Shown here: one piece after another, positions 55,361 to 64,000 of the stretch | Position numbering within the stretch: the first letter of the stretch is position 1 | Layout: each line of letters opens with the position of its first letter | From: Alicyclobacillus tolerans | Lineage (GTDB): Bacteria; Bacillota; Bacilli; Alicyclobacillales; Alicyclobacillaceae | Length of the DNA: 64,000 nucleotides | Direction of reading: 5' to 3' | Assembly (NCBI RefSeq): GCF_900142255.1 | Contig: NZ_FRAF01000008.1 | Coordinates: forward strand, 59,531-123,530 | Notes under the pieces: generated by a model | Databases searched by the model: none | What the model saw: the letters and a program-made list of their open reading frames with translations, nothing else | What the model was told of the DNA's origin: nothing | Program-made: the position numbers and the translations under genes

Positions 55361-57385
55361 TCACTTCACCAATATCAAAAGCACAATCAGGGTGACAAAC
55401 AAATACGCCAAATAACTTTGAACTTGTCCATTTTGAATCGCTCGAACGAGCCGAGCCATACTTAATACCGTTTGAATGATGGGATGATATAAATAGGTTT
55501 CGGCAAACGAGGTCACTTTACTGAAATACACGAATTTAGATGGGAAATATTCGCTTCCTTCTGTACGTTGTAATGTTCGAGAGGGTCGGAATATTTGCTG
55601 AAACGTAACCCGCACTGGTTTACTGTAGCCGCTCGCTGTGTAGGTCATAAGCGGTGTCAATGTTCCGCCACAGGCCCAAGTTTCCATTCGTACGGCCGAA
55701 GTTCGTCGCCCAACCAGGCGAAGAATCCCCCACAGAAAAATGAGCGCCAATATCGAAGTCATGAGAACGGGAATCAGTAAGAGGCGACCATCTGCACGTG
55801 CGATGTCGTTCATACCAAACTGAAATGGATTCATTTTTAAGGACATTCCGGTAATCTCTCTTATAGAGTTGCCTAACATAGACACCCATCTGGCTGGAAA
55901 TATACCGATAAACAAACAGAGCCCAGCTAATCCAGCCATACCGATTCGCATAAGCATGCCCACTTCATTCGCCGATTCTACGTACTCACTTCTGGGTAAT
56001 GCCAAAAAAGTACTCCCAAACGAACGGACGAATGCCATGGCTACCAATGCACCCGTCATTGTTAATGAACCAACCAACAGCACAGCATATATACCCATCC
56101 AAGGAGAATGGACTGACATGGCTAATGCAAATGCCGATTGAAATAACATCCACTCTCCAATGAATCCATTAAATGGTGGCATCGCTGATATGGACAGTGC
56201 ACCCATCAAGGTAAAACAGGCTGTCCATGGCATCTTTCGAATAATACCTCCGAGACGATCCATGTTTTTCGTATGGGTTTTCGAGAGTACTGCACCTGCT
56301 CCGAAAAATAGAAGACTTTTAAACAATGCGTGATTGAACGCATGTACCAAAGAAGCCAATAGAGAAAATGCAGCAAGTATCGGATCATGCAAAGACATGA
56401 AAATCAAGCTTAAACCTAGTCCCAAAAAAATTAGTCCCATATTCTCTATACTGCTATATGCTAACATTCGTTTTTGGTCGCGTTGTACGAGTGCGTGCAG
56501 AACCCCCAGAAGTGCTGTTATTGCCCCGATGCATGAAACAAGTATTCCCCACCAGATAGGCCCGCCTTTCAAGAACTCAAAAACAATGAGTAGAAACCCA
56601 TACATGGCTATTTTGATCATCACACCAGACATAAGTGCCGAGACATGACTTGGTGCAACAGGATGTGCCCGTGGCAGCCATATATGGAAAGGAACGAGAC
56701 CAGCTTTTGTACCCAATCCAATCAATGCAAACAAAAAAACAATCGTCTTTATGACATTTGGCATATGATTAGTATTCATAAGATTGAAGGAAAGACTGTC
56801 AGAGTAACGAGCAATGATTAGAAAGGAAATAGTTAAAAATACAGTTCCAATGTGCGTCATGACAACATAAATGAATCCTGCATTCCTAACTTCTTCTTGT
56901 TCATGTTCATATATCACTAAGAGAAACGATACGATGGACATGCATTCCCACGAAACAAGAAAAGTAAACACGTTCCCCGCCAGCACTACAGAAGCCATGG
57001 TGGCAAGAAATACAAGAGCCCCCGCAACTAAAAGTGATACGTCTTTTCGTCCCGCGTATTCTTTCACGTAATCAATACCATATACTGAAGCGAATAAGCC
57101 CACGATGCCAATGAGCAATAAAAAAAATCCAGTAAGTGCGTTCATTCGAAAGCTTAAACTTGTAAATGCAAAAGCACTGTCTACGAATATCACGTATTGT
57201 GGCGGCTCGAACATCGCCTTGACAGCGCTCATCACAAGCCCAAGAGACGTAACTACTCCAATAGCATGACCCAGATAAGTTAAGCGCCTTGTTACTACGA
57301 TCAACAAACCCAGAGAAATATTGATAATGACGAGCACCACGGCGATATTCAGAGCTATTGATACAGACAAAGTTTGTTCCTCCAC
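55361..57385 (-). CDS. hyfB: Large antiporter-like membrane subunit, HyfB type
   Basis: 674 residues from GTG 57385 (GAAGGG 6 bases upstream). Fourteen or more helices with LIGLGTKAGLVPFHIWLPRAHPVAPSHVSALMSG and HAFNHALFKSLLFFGAG, the pattern of NuoL/HyfB pumps; length equals E. coli HyfB. First gene of the hydrogenase-like operon B-C-E-F-G-H-I-arsR. Confidence 0.92.
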   Translation of the reverse strand: MEEQTLSVSIALNIAVVLVIINISLGLLIVVTRRLTYLGHAIGVVTSLGLVMSAVKAMFEPPQYVIFVDSAFAFTSLSFRMNALTGFFLLLIGIVGLFASVYGIDYVKEYAGRKDVSLLVAGALVFLATMASVVLAGNVFTFLVSWECMSIVSFLLVIYEHEQEEVRNAGFIYVVMTHIGTVFLTISFLIIARYSDSLSFNLMNTNHMPNVIKTIVFLFALIGLGTKAGLVPFHIWLPRAHPVAPSHVSALMSGVMIKIAMYGFLLIVFEFLKGGPIWWGILVSCIGAITALLGVLHALVQRDQKRMLAYSSIENMGLIFLGLGLSLIFMSLHDPILAAFSLLASLVHAFNHALFKSLLFFGAGAVLSKTHTKNMDRLGGIIRKMPWTACFTLMGALSISAMPPFNGFIGEWMLFQSAFALAMSVHSPWMGIYAVLLVGSLTMTGALVAMAFVRSFGSTFLALPRSEYVESANEVGMLMRIGMAGLAGLCLFIGIFPARWVSMLGNSIREITGMSLKMNPFQFGMNDIARADGRLLLIPVLMTSILALIFLWGILRLVGRRTSAVRMETWACGGTLTPLMTYTASGYSKPVRVTFQQIFRPSRTLQRTEGSEYFPSKFVYFSKVTSFAETYLYHPIIQTVLSMARLVRAIQNGQVQSYLAYLFVTLIVLLILVK

Positions 57386-57424
57386 TCCATACCCTTCAAC
57401 AAAAGATTATAATCTATATATATT

Positions 57425-57454
57425 ACTATATATTAATTTAAAAACATAAATCAA
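57425..57454 (-). promoter_or_regulatory. Possible promoter of the hyf operon
   Basis: TTGATT (57449-57454) and TATAGT (57425-57430), 18 bases apart, lie in very AT-rich DNA about 40 bases before the hyfB start. I saw no clear FNR or NarL-type sites. Confidence 0.4.
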
Positions 57455-57571
57455 CCACAAACTTATTCGCTTTTGTAACGGAAACGATATACCTTGGAAT
57501 GTAAAGAGCAGATTTTAACTCTTCAGCGCCGTTATATAATTGGACAAAATCTGATGTTACTCACAAGCCCC

Positions 57572-57780
57572 CTAATCAGGATGGACAACTTCTCTAAATA
57601 TAGGAGACTTGAGTAATCAGGAGATTGTCCCATGGAACGCAGGAAATATTCATCGAGTCCCTACAGTCACGTGATGCAAGGAATGCAGAAAAAGTCGCGC
57701 AAGACTTCGAGCAAGAACTTTTTGGGTCCGCTTCAGATTGATATCATCCACTTGCCCTCACCAAGATTAGCAAGGGATTA
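57572..57780 (+). pseudogene. IS3-family transposase OrfA remnant
   Basis: TGGACAACTT (57580-57589) recalls an IS3 left end. About 45 bases later ATG 57632 begins MERRKYSS, the usual start of IS3 OrfA proteins (MxRRKYSxEFK), then the frame is broken: family-like pieces such as ECRKS continue only in another frame. No OrfB or right end is visible. It is an old fragment next to the tRNA genes, a sign of past insertion. Confidence 0.55.
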
Positions 57781-57795
57781 GCAATCGGCACCGTG

Positions 57796-57826
57796 AAAAA
57801 AAAAAAACGACACCCGAAAGGTGCCG
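57796..57826 (-). terminator. Terminator of the serS-side/tRNA transcript
   Basis: On the minus strand GGCACC pairs with GGTGTC around TTTCG, then CG and twelve T's. A strong intrinsic terminator just after the damaged tRNA-Ser gene. Confidence 0.8.
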
Positions 57827-57843
57827 ATTTCCCTTGCTAGATA

Positions 57844-57927
57844 TGGCGGAAAGGATGGGATTCGAACCCACGGAGCCCTTGCGAACTCGGCGGTTTTCAA
57901 GACCGCTGTGCTAATTTAATAACTTCC
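57844..57927 (-). pseudogene. tRNA-Ser (anticodon UGA) with destroyed D-arm, probable pseudo-tRNA
   Basis: The 3' two thirds are a normal class II tRNA-Ser: anticodon stem GCGGT / ACCGC with loop CTTGAAA (UGA), long variable arm, T-arm GTGGG-TTCGAAT-CCCAT, and encoded CCA. The 5' part is broken: acceptor GGAAGTT pairs with CCTTTCC at only four or five positions, and the D region is 14 AT-rich bases with no GG in the loop. The total is 84 bases where 88-93 is usual. It probably cannot fold; a working tRNA-Ser(UGA) should exist elsewhere. Confidence 0.75.
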
Positions 57928-57973
57928 GCAATGCCGCATGATGAACAGAAGTTCGATAGTTGAAGTTTGTTAG

Positions 57974-58018
57974 AAAAACGACTTTGCGGCCATCTGAGCA
58001 CATGTCTCTAATGGCCGC
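57974..58018 (-). terminator. Hairpin after tRNA-Arg
   Basis: GCGGCCAT (57986-57993) and ATGGCCGC (58011-58018) form a perfect 8-base stem; on the minus strand a TTTTT run follows seven bases later. Possible terminator between the two tRNA genes. Confidence 0.5.
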
Positions 58019-58043
58019 TAACCTTTGATACGTAAGGCTTTTC

Positions 58044-58122
58044 TGGCGCACCCGGAGGGACTCGAACCCCCGCAAGACGCGGTTTAGGAAACCACCGCTC
58101 TATCCACCTGAGCTACGGGTGC
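58044..58122 (-). tRNA. tRNA-Arg (anticodon CCU)
   Basis: 79 bases on the minus strand. Acceptor GCACCCG / CGGGTGC, D-arm GCTC / GAGC, anticodon stem GTGGT / ACCGC with loop TTCCTAA (anticodon CCU), T-arm GGGGG-TTCGAGT-CCCTC, and encoded CCA. All conserved positions look intact. It reads AGG codons. Confidence 0.92.
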
Positions 58123-58233
58123 ATACAAACATTATAGTCCATTCTGGCAAAAAATCATATCGCACACGTTTACTAGTTTCTCTCTATCACTTGAATCACT
58201 TTCTCTTTGTGCACCCATATCTCATACAATCTC

Positions 58234-58737
58234 CTATGCTTTATCCACTATATTCGTTTTTAAGTTGGATTTCGGATCGGCAGTCAACAAATGGCTTTGG
58301 AACAAATTTTGCGGGAGAGGTAATTGAAGTTGTTCAACAGCCAAGACTAAATATCCAGGTTGACAATGGATGTCCTTAACTCTTAATTCCACACCAAGCG
58401 GCTGTATCAAAGAAGGCACATGAACACGTAAACTTTGCCTTAGAACCTCGATTCCTGGCGGACCATCTTTCAATGCTTCACGGAGCTGACGCTCAACAAT
58501 AGAGGATGGGATATTCACCAATTTGTGAGCAGAAATATCTAAGTTTACAGCATCACTCGCCCAATCTGCAGACGGTTTTGCTATAAAATCAATATTCCAC
58601 ACGAGCAGTTTAACCTGCCCGTGAATACCACTATCTCCTATATCCAAAATTTTAACTTTTACATCTGGTGCAATCTCTGCAAGCATTTGATTGAGATCTG
58701 AGCTTGAAAGACGCAATTCCAAATGAGAAACTTTCAC
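58234..58737 (-). CDS. Hypothetical protein downstream of serS, 167 residues
   Basis: From GTG 58737 (GGAGG 6 bases upstream). Alternating strands such as VKVKILDIGDSGIHGQVKLL and GVELRVKDIHCQPGYLVLAV suggest a beta-rich, lipid-binding-type fold like DUF2993, but I cannot assign it. No signal peptide or membrane helix. It follows serS by 83 bases on the same strand. Confidence 0.65.
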   Translation of the reverse strand: MKVSHLELRLSSSDLNQMLAEIAPDVKVKILDIGDSGIHGQVKLLVWNIDFIAKPSADWASDAVNLDISAHKLVNIPSSIVERQLREALKDGPPGIEVLRQSLRVHVPSLIQPLGVELRVKDIHCQPGYLVLAVEQLQLPLPQNLFQSHLLTADPKSNLKTNIVDKA

Positions 58738-58820
58738 AAACAGCCTCCTGACTCCCCCGCAATGCCCTCATTTATTTCAACATCAAAGTTAAACTTTATC
58801 TTCGATTCTTTATATTTTCT

Positions 58821-60095
58821 TTAGTTAACGATCTCGATACCGCCCATATAGGGAACCAACGCTTTAGGCAGGCGTACACTGCCATCCGATTGTTGGCCAT
58901 TTTCTAACAGAGCAGCCAAGGTTCTCCCTATGGCAAGACCCGACCCATTCAATGTATGCACAAATTCCGGTTTTGATGTTTCAGTTCGCCGAAAACGCAA
59001 GTTGGCACGTCTTGCCTGATAGTCTTCAAAATTAGAACAAGAACTGATTTCCCGGTAGGTCTGTTGAGCAGGAAACCACACTTCTAGATCAATTTTTTTT
59101 GTTTCTTTTGAACCGAGATCGCCCGTACATATTTCTACAACTCGATAAGGAAGCTCTAACGCTTCAAGAATATCTGCGCAATCCTCAATTAAGCTATCAA
59201 GCTCAGCATACGAATTTTCTGGCAACACCAATTTAACCAACTCGACTTTTTGGAATTGATGCAGGCGAATCAAGCCTCTGGTATCTTTGCCAGCACTACC
59301 AGCTTCACTTCGAAAACAGGAACTGTATCCAGCAAATTTAACTGGTAATTGTTCAATGCTAAGAATTTCATCACGATAATAATTTGTTAAAGGAACTTCA
59401 GCAGTAGGTATTAAGTAATACGGAAGTCCTTCCAAACGAAACATTTCTTCTCCAAATTTAGGTAAATTTCCTGTGCCAACTAAACTATCCGCATTGGCAA
59501 TAAAAGCAGGAAACATTTCTTGATAGCCATTCTTCTCCGTTTGAAAATCCAGCATAAAATTGGCTAATGCTCTTTCAAGACGTGCACCTAGCCCTTTGTA
59601 TAAAATAAAACGACTGCCGGTAATCTTTACAGCCCTCTCAAAATCAACAATATCCAATTGTGAAGCAATCTCATAATGATGCTTAGGCTCAAAACTAAAT
59701 TGCGGTTTTTCACCCCAATGACGAAGAGTGACATTGTCTTCCTCCGAATCTCCATCCGGAACAGACTCATGCGCCACATTAGGGATGGACAAAAGCAAAT
59801 CTTTGACTGCCGCTTCGCGTTCCCGCACAGTCTCATCTAAAAGTTTAATCCGATCCGATACATCTTTCATAAGACGGATCGATTCGGACGCATCTTCACC
59901 TGACTTTTTCTTTTTGGCAATCTCTTCACTCGCTCGATTGCGATCATTTTTTAAACGTTCCACTTCGGCCAATGCTGCACGCCATGACTCGTCCATTGTT
60001 AGCAATTGATGAATCAATTCTGGATCTGCTTTTTTGCGTGCAATACCCCGGCGAAAAAATTCTGGATCCTGTCGAATAGCTTTGATATCGAGCAT
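58821..60095 (-). CDS. serS: Serine-tRNA ligase
   Basis: 424 residues from ATG 60095. An N-terminal coiled-coil arm (about 30-100) grips the long variable arm of tRNA-Ser. Class II motifs: motif 2 as [21 protein letters not shown], motif 3 as [18 protein letters not shown]. It charges tRNA-Ser. No T-box leader is visible; the gap to pdxT is only 95 bases. Part of the conserved guaB-pdxS-pdxT-serS block. Confidence 0.96.
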   Translation of the reverse strand: MLDIKAIRQDPEFFRRGIARKKADPELIHQLLTMDESWRAALAEVERLKNDRNRASEEIAKKKKSGEDASESIRLMKDVSDRIKLLDETVREREAAVKDLLLSIPNVAHESVPDGDSEEDNVTLRHWGEKPQFSFEPKHHYEIASQLDIVDFERAVKITGSRFILYKGLGARLERALANFMLDFQTEKNGYQEMFPAFIANADSLVGTGNLPKFGEEMFRLEGLPYYLIPTAEVPLTNYYRDEILSIEQLPVKFAGYSSCFRSEAGSAGKDTRGLIRLHQFQKVELVKLVLPENSYAELDSLIEDCADILEALELPYRVVEICTGDLGSKETKKIDLEVWFPAQQTYREISSCSNFEDYQARRANLRFRRTETSKPEFVHTLNGSGLAIGRTLAALLENGQQSDGSVRLPKALVPYMGGIEIVN

Positions 60096-60190
60096 TGTTT
60101 CGGTCACCATCTTTTGTCAGGTTTTAGAATGCATAAACTGTCTTAAACTTTGTCCTGCTTCGTTTATATATTTTTAAAAAGTGTAAAAGC

Positions 60191-60784
60191 TTAGCGGACA
60201 GTTTGTAGAGAAGGTTGTACGATTTTCTCGAGAAAATATTGATGAATACGGCTATCATCTGTCAATTCTGGATGAAATGAAATAGCCAAACAATGTTTTT
60301 CCTGAACCGCGACTATACGTCCCTGATACCTGGAAAGCACGCGAACATTTTCGCCTACACTTTCAATATGTGGCGCACGAATGAAAACCGCTGGAAAAGG
60401 TGTCGATCCGATGACATCCATATCCAAATCTGCTTCAAAAGAATCTTTTTGTCGACCAAAAGAGTTTCGGCTGACCGTAACATCCATAACAGCCAAATGC
60501 GGTTCCTCACCACTACTGATTGTTTTCGCCATAACAATCATACCCGCACATGTACCAAAAATTGGAGTACCTTGCTGAACCATTTCACGAATGGGTTCTA
60601 TTAATCCATATTCCCTCATCAATTTTCCAATTGATGTGCTCTCGCCACCAGGCAATACAATACCATTCAGATTCTCTAGATGTTGACTGCGCTTAATTTC
60701 AATAGTGTCAACTCCTAATTGATTGAGCATTCGTTGATGTTCCCGAAATGCCCCTTGTACGGCCACGACACCAATTTTCATCAT
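60191..60784 (-). CDS. pdxT: Pyridoxal 5'-phosphate synthase glutaminase subunit
   Basis: 197 residues, class I glutamine amidotransferase. PGGESTSIGKL is the oxyanion strand, GTCAGM has the nucleophile Cys and SFHPELT the His and Glu. It supplies ammonia to PdxS. AGGTGA precedes ATG 60784. A hairpin with a T-run lies between pdxS and this gene and may reduce its expression. Confidence 0.96.
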   Translation of the reverse strand: MMKIGVVAVQGAFREHQRMLNQLGVDTIEIKRSQHLENLNGIVLPGGESTSIGKLMREYGLIEPIREMVQQGTPIFGTCAGMIVMAKTISSGEEPHLAVMDVTVSRNSFGRQKDSFEADLDMDVIGSTPFPAVFIRAPHIESVGENVRVLSRYQGRIVAVQEKHCLAISFHPELTDDSRIHQYFLEKIVQPSLQTVR

Positions 60785-60802
60785 GGTTCACCTGCCTTCT
60801 TG

Positions 60803-60834
60803 AAAACGACAGCCCGTACAATAAGCACGGGCTG
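60803..60834 (-). terminator. Hairpin between pdxS and pdxT
   Basis: CAGCCCGT (60810-60817) and ACGGGCTG (60827-60834) form a perfect 8-base stem; on the minus strand TCGTTTTC follows. Probably a partial terminator within the operon, adjusting subunit amounts. Confidence 0.6.
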
Positions 60835-60853
60835 CAATCTATTGTTTCGATCT

Positions 60854-61741
60854 TTACCAGCCGCGTACAGCCATCCGCTCTTCATCTCGCAATGTATTCA
60901 GGTCAATTCCTTTCATTGGCGAGCCCAAACCTTTGGAAAGTTCACCAATCAATTCATAATCTTGATAATGCGTTGTGGCCTGAACCACTGCACGAGCAAA
61001 CTTTTCAGGATTCTCCGATTTAAAAATACCTGAACCCACAAAAACACCATCTGAACCTAATTCCATCATCAAGGCAGCATCAGCAGGGGTGGCAACTCCA
61101 CCAGCTGCAAAATTTACTACAGGTAATTTACCAGTATTGTGCACTTCAAGAAGCAGTTCAAAAGGAGCACCCAAGTTTTTGGCTTCTGCGTACAACTCAT
61201 CAGTGGACATATTTTGCACTTCACGAATTTTCGCTTGCATCATTCTCTGATGCTTAACCGCTTCAATAATATTGCCTGTTCCCGGTTCGCCTTTCGTCCG
61301 AATCATAGAAGCTCCTTCAGCGATTCTCCGCAATGCCTCACCCAAATCACGTGCGCCGCAGACAAATGGCACGGTAAACTTTCTTTTATCCACATGGTAT
61401 TTATCGTCTGCAGGTGTCAAAACTTCACTCTCATCAATATAATCCACACCGAGAGACTCTAAAATTCTAGCTTCAACAATATGGCCGATCCGGCATTTGG
61501 CCATGACTGGAATAGAGACAGCCTTCATTACTTCTTCAATTATGGTCGGATCGGCCATACGGGCAACTCCGCCAGCCGCTCGAATATCGGAAGGCACCCG
61601 TTCCAGTGCCATAACTGCGCAAGCACCAGCTGCTTCTGCAATTTTTGCTTGTTCCGCGTTAATGACGTCCATAATGACGCCGCCTTTTTGCATTTCTGCC
61701 ATACCACGTTTAACTCGTTCGGTTCCCACATTGGTTGCCAC
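60854..61741 (-). CDS. pdxS: Pyridoxal 5'-phosphate synthase lyase subunit
   Basis: 295 residues from GTG 61741 (GGGGAGG 8 bases upstream). [27 protein letters not shown], and [14 protein letters not shown] hold the catalytic lysines and phosphate sites of the PdxS barrel. With PdxT it makes PLP from ribose-5-phosphate, glyceraldehyde-3-phosphate and glutamine. In B. subtilis dacA precedes it; here only 150 bases separate it from guaB. Confidence 0.97.
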   Translation of the reverse strand: MATNVGTERVKRGMAEMQKGGVIMDVINAEQAKIAEAAGACAVMALERVPSDIRAAGGVARMADPTIIEEVMKAVSIPVMAKCRIGHIVEARILESLGVDYIDESEVLTPADDKYHVDKRKFTVPFVCGARDLGEALRRIAEGASMIRTKGEPGTGNIIEAVKHQRMMQAKIREVQNMSTDELYAEAKNLGAPFELLLEVHNTGKLPVVNFAAGGVATPADAALMMELGSDGVFVGSGIFKSENPEKFARAVVQATTHYQDYELIGELSKGLGSPMKGIDLNTLRDEERMAVRGW

Positions 61742-61891
61742 TTGTAGTTCCTCCCCATGTATCTTCTGCCATTAATACTGTTAGCAAAAAGTTATCCACA
61801 ACAATATACACAAGCTTATCTTCTGCTGTGTATAAGTATATCACAACGGCAATTCCGCCTGTATTCAGGACCAGCCATCTAGCAATGATTC

Positions 61892-63673
<1,782 letters not shown>

Positions 63674-63791
63674 TGCCTGGCAACGACCTAGGTTCCCAGG
63701 GGTCTTCACCCCAAGTATGCTCGGCGCTGGAGGTCTTCACGGTCGTGTTCGGGATGGGTACGCGTGTATCCCCTCCGCTATGGTCACCAGA
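63674..63791 (-). rRNA. rrf: 5S ribosomal RNA
   Basis: About 118 bases, with TGGTGACCATAGCGGAGGGG at the 5' part, CCCATCCCGAACACG in the middle and GCCAGGCA at the 3' end, the usual 5S landmarks. Minus strand, between 23S and the operon terminator. Confidence 0.93.
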
Positions 63792-63835
63792 CTCTTCTTT
63801 CCTTTCCAACTGTCTCAGCAAGAGGGATTTTCCTT

Positions 63836-64000
<165 letters not shown>

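Larger units (their letters stand above)
57386..57843. other. Region upstream of hyfB with a decayed IS3 piece and a terminator
   Basis: 458 bases. The hyf-side part is extremely AT-rich and holds its promoter. The middle contains a degenerate IS3-type element, the far end a terminator for the minus-strand tRNA transcript. No complete gene is present. Confidence 0.5.

Noticed and set aside
60096..60190. T-box leader for serS
   Set aside because: Only 95 bases separate pdxT and serS, with no specifier loop, T-box sequence or terminator.

Overview
The window is chromosomal DNA from a low- to mid-GC, endospore-forming Firmicute, most likely Bacillales. The evidence is YjcZ-type tiny sporulation proteins, a YheC/D coat protein, ComFB, SerS, PdxS/PdxT and GuaB in the Bacillus gene order next to an rRNA operon, GlpP antitermination, and many GTG/TTG starts behind strong AGGAGG sites. 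A member of Alicyclobacillaceae or a relative is a guess from gene content, not something the sequence proves.

Layout. (1) 1-2.9 kb: small sporulation-type genes, a MarR regulator and a divergent ClC chloride channel. (2) 2.9-3.9 kb: a core block on the minus strand, comFB-tadA-tRNA-Ser(CGA)-SRP RNA. (3) 4-9.4 kb: YheC/D protein, asparagine synthase, and methionine-salvage genes mtnW-mtnX-mtnB. (4) 9.5-13 kb: glpP and glpD with a terminator-containing glpD leader, plus an esterase. (5) 13-19 kb: a sugar ABC importer operon ending in a GH2 glycosidase, in a stretch rich in perfect DnaA boxes. mtnD follows. (6) 19.8-24.1 kb: a Zn/Mn-type ABC importer with a Fur-family repressor. (7) 24.3-27.7 kb: tiny orphan genes, a PUA-type rRNA methyltransferase and a YkuS protein. 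(8) 27.8-30.1 kb: pgi and glcK. (9) 30.5-34.3 kb: an AT-rich accessory stretch with an unusual cytochrome P450, a proline-iminopeptidase-like hydrolase, a coiled-coil protein and an AhpD-like protein. (10) 34.4-49.4 kb: oxidoreductase, peptidase and hydrolase genes, an acyl-CoA dehydrogenase-thiolase-IclR operon, MFS transporters, a TDT transporter with a LysR regulator, and a CHY zinc-finger protein. (11) 49.5-57.4 kb: an eight-gene operon for a membrane-bound group 4 [NiFe]-hydrogenase-like complex (hyfB-C-E-F-G-H-I) ending in an ArsR-type regulator. (12) 57.5-64 kb: a decayed IS3 piece, a damaged tRNA-Ser(UGA), tRNA-Arg(CCU), serS, pdxT, pdxS, guaB, 5S and the 3' end of 23S rRNA.

In Bacillus subtilis the order is rrn-guaB-dacA-pdxS-pdxT-serS-tRNA-Ser...tadA-scr-dnaX near oriC. 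Here the same ends are present on one strand, but about 54 kb of accessory metabolism lies between tRNA-Ser/serS and comFB-tadA, dacA is missing from its usual place, and ClC replaces dnaX beside scr.

The most interesting system is the hydrogenase-like operon. Its large subunit keeps both CxxC pairs but ends right at the second pair, no hyp or formate dehydrogenase gene is nearby, and its terminal ArsR gene recalls the Rv0081-Rv0087 locus of Mycobacterium tuberculosis. Other notable points are the P450 lacking the I-helix acid/threonine pair, a pseudo-tRNA-Ser, and a tadA gene whose stop lies inside a tRNA.
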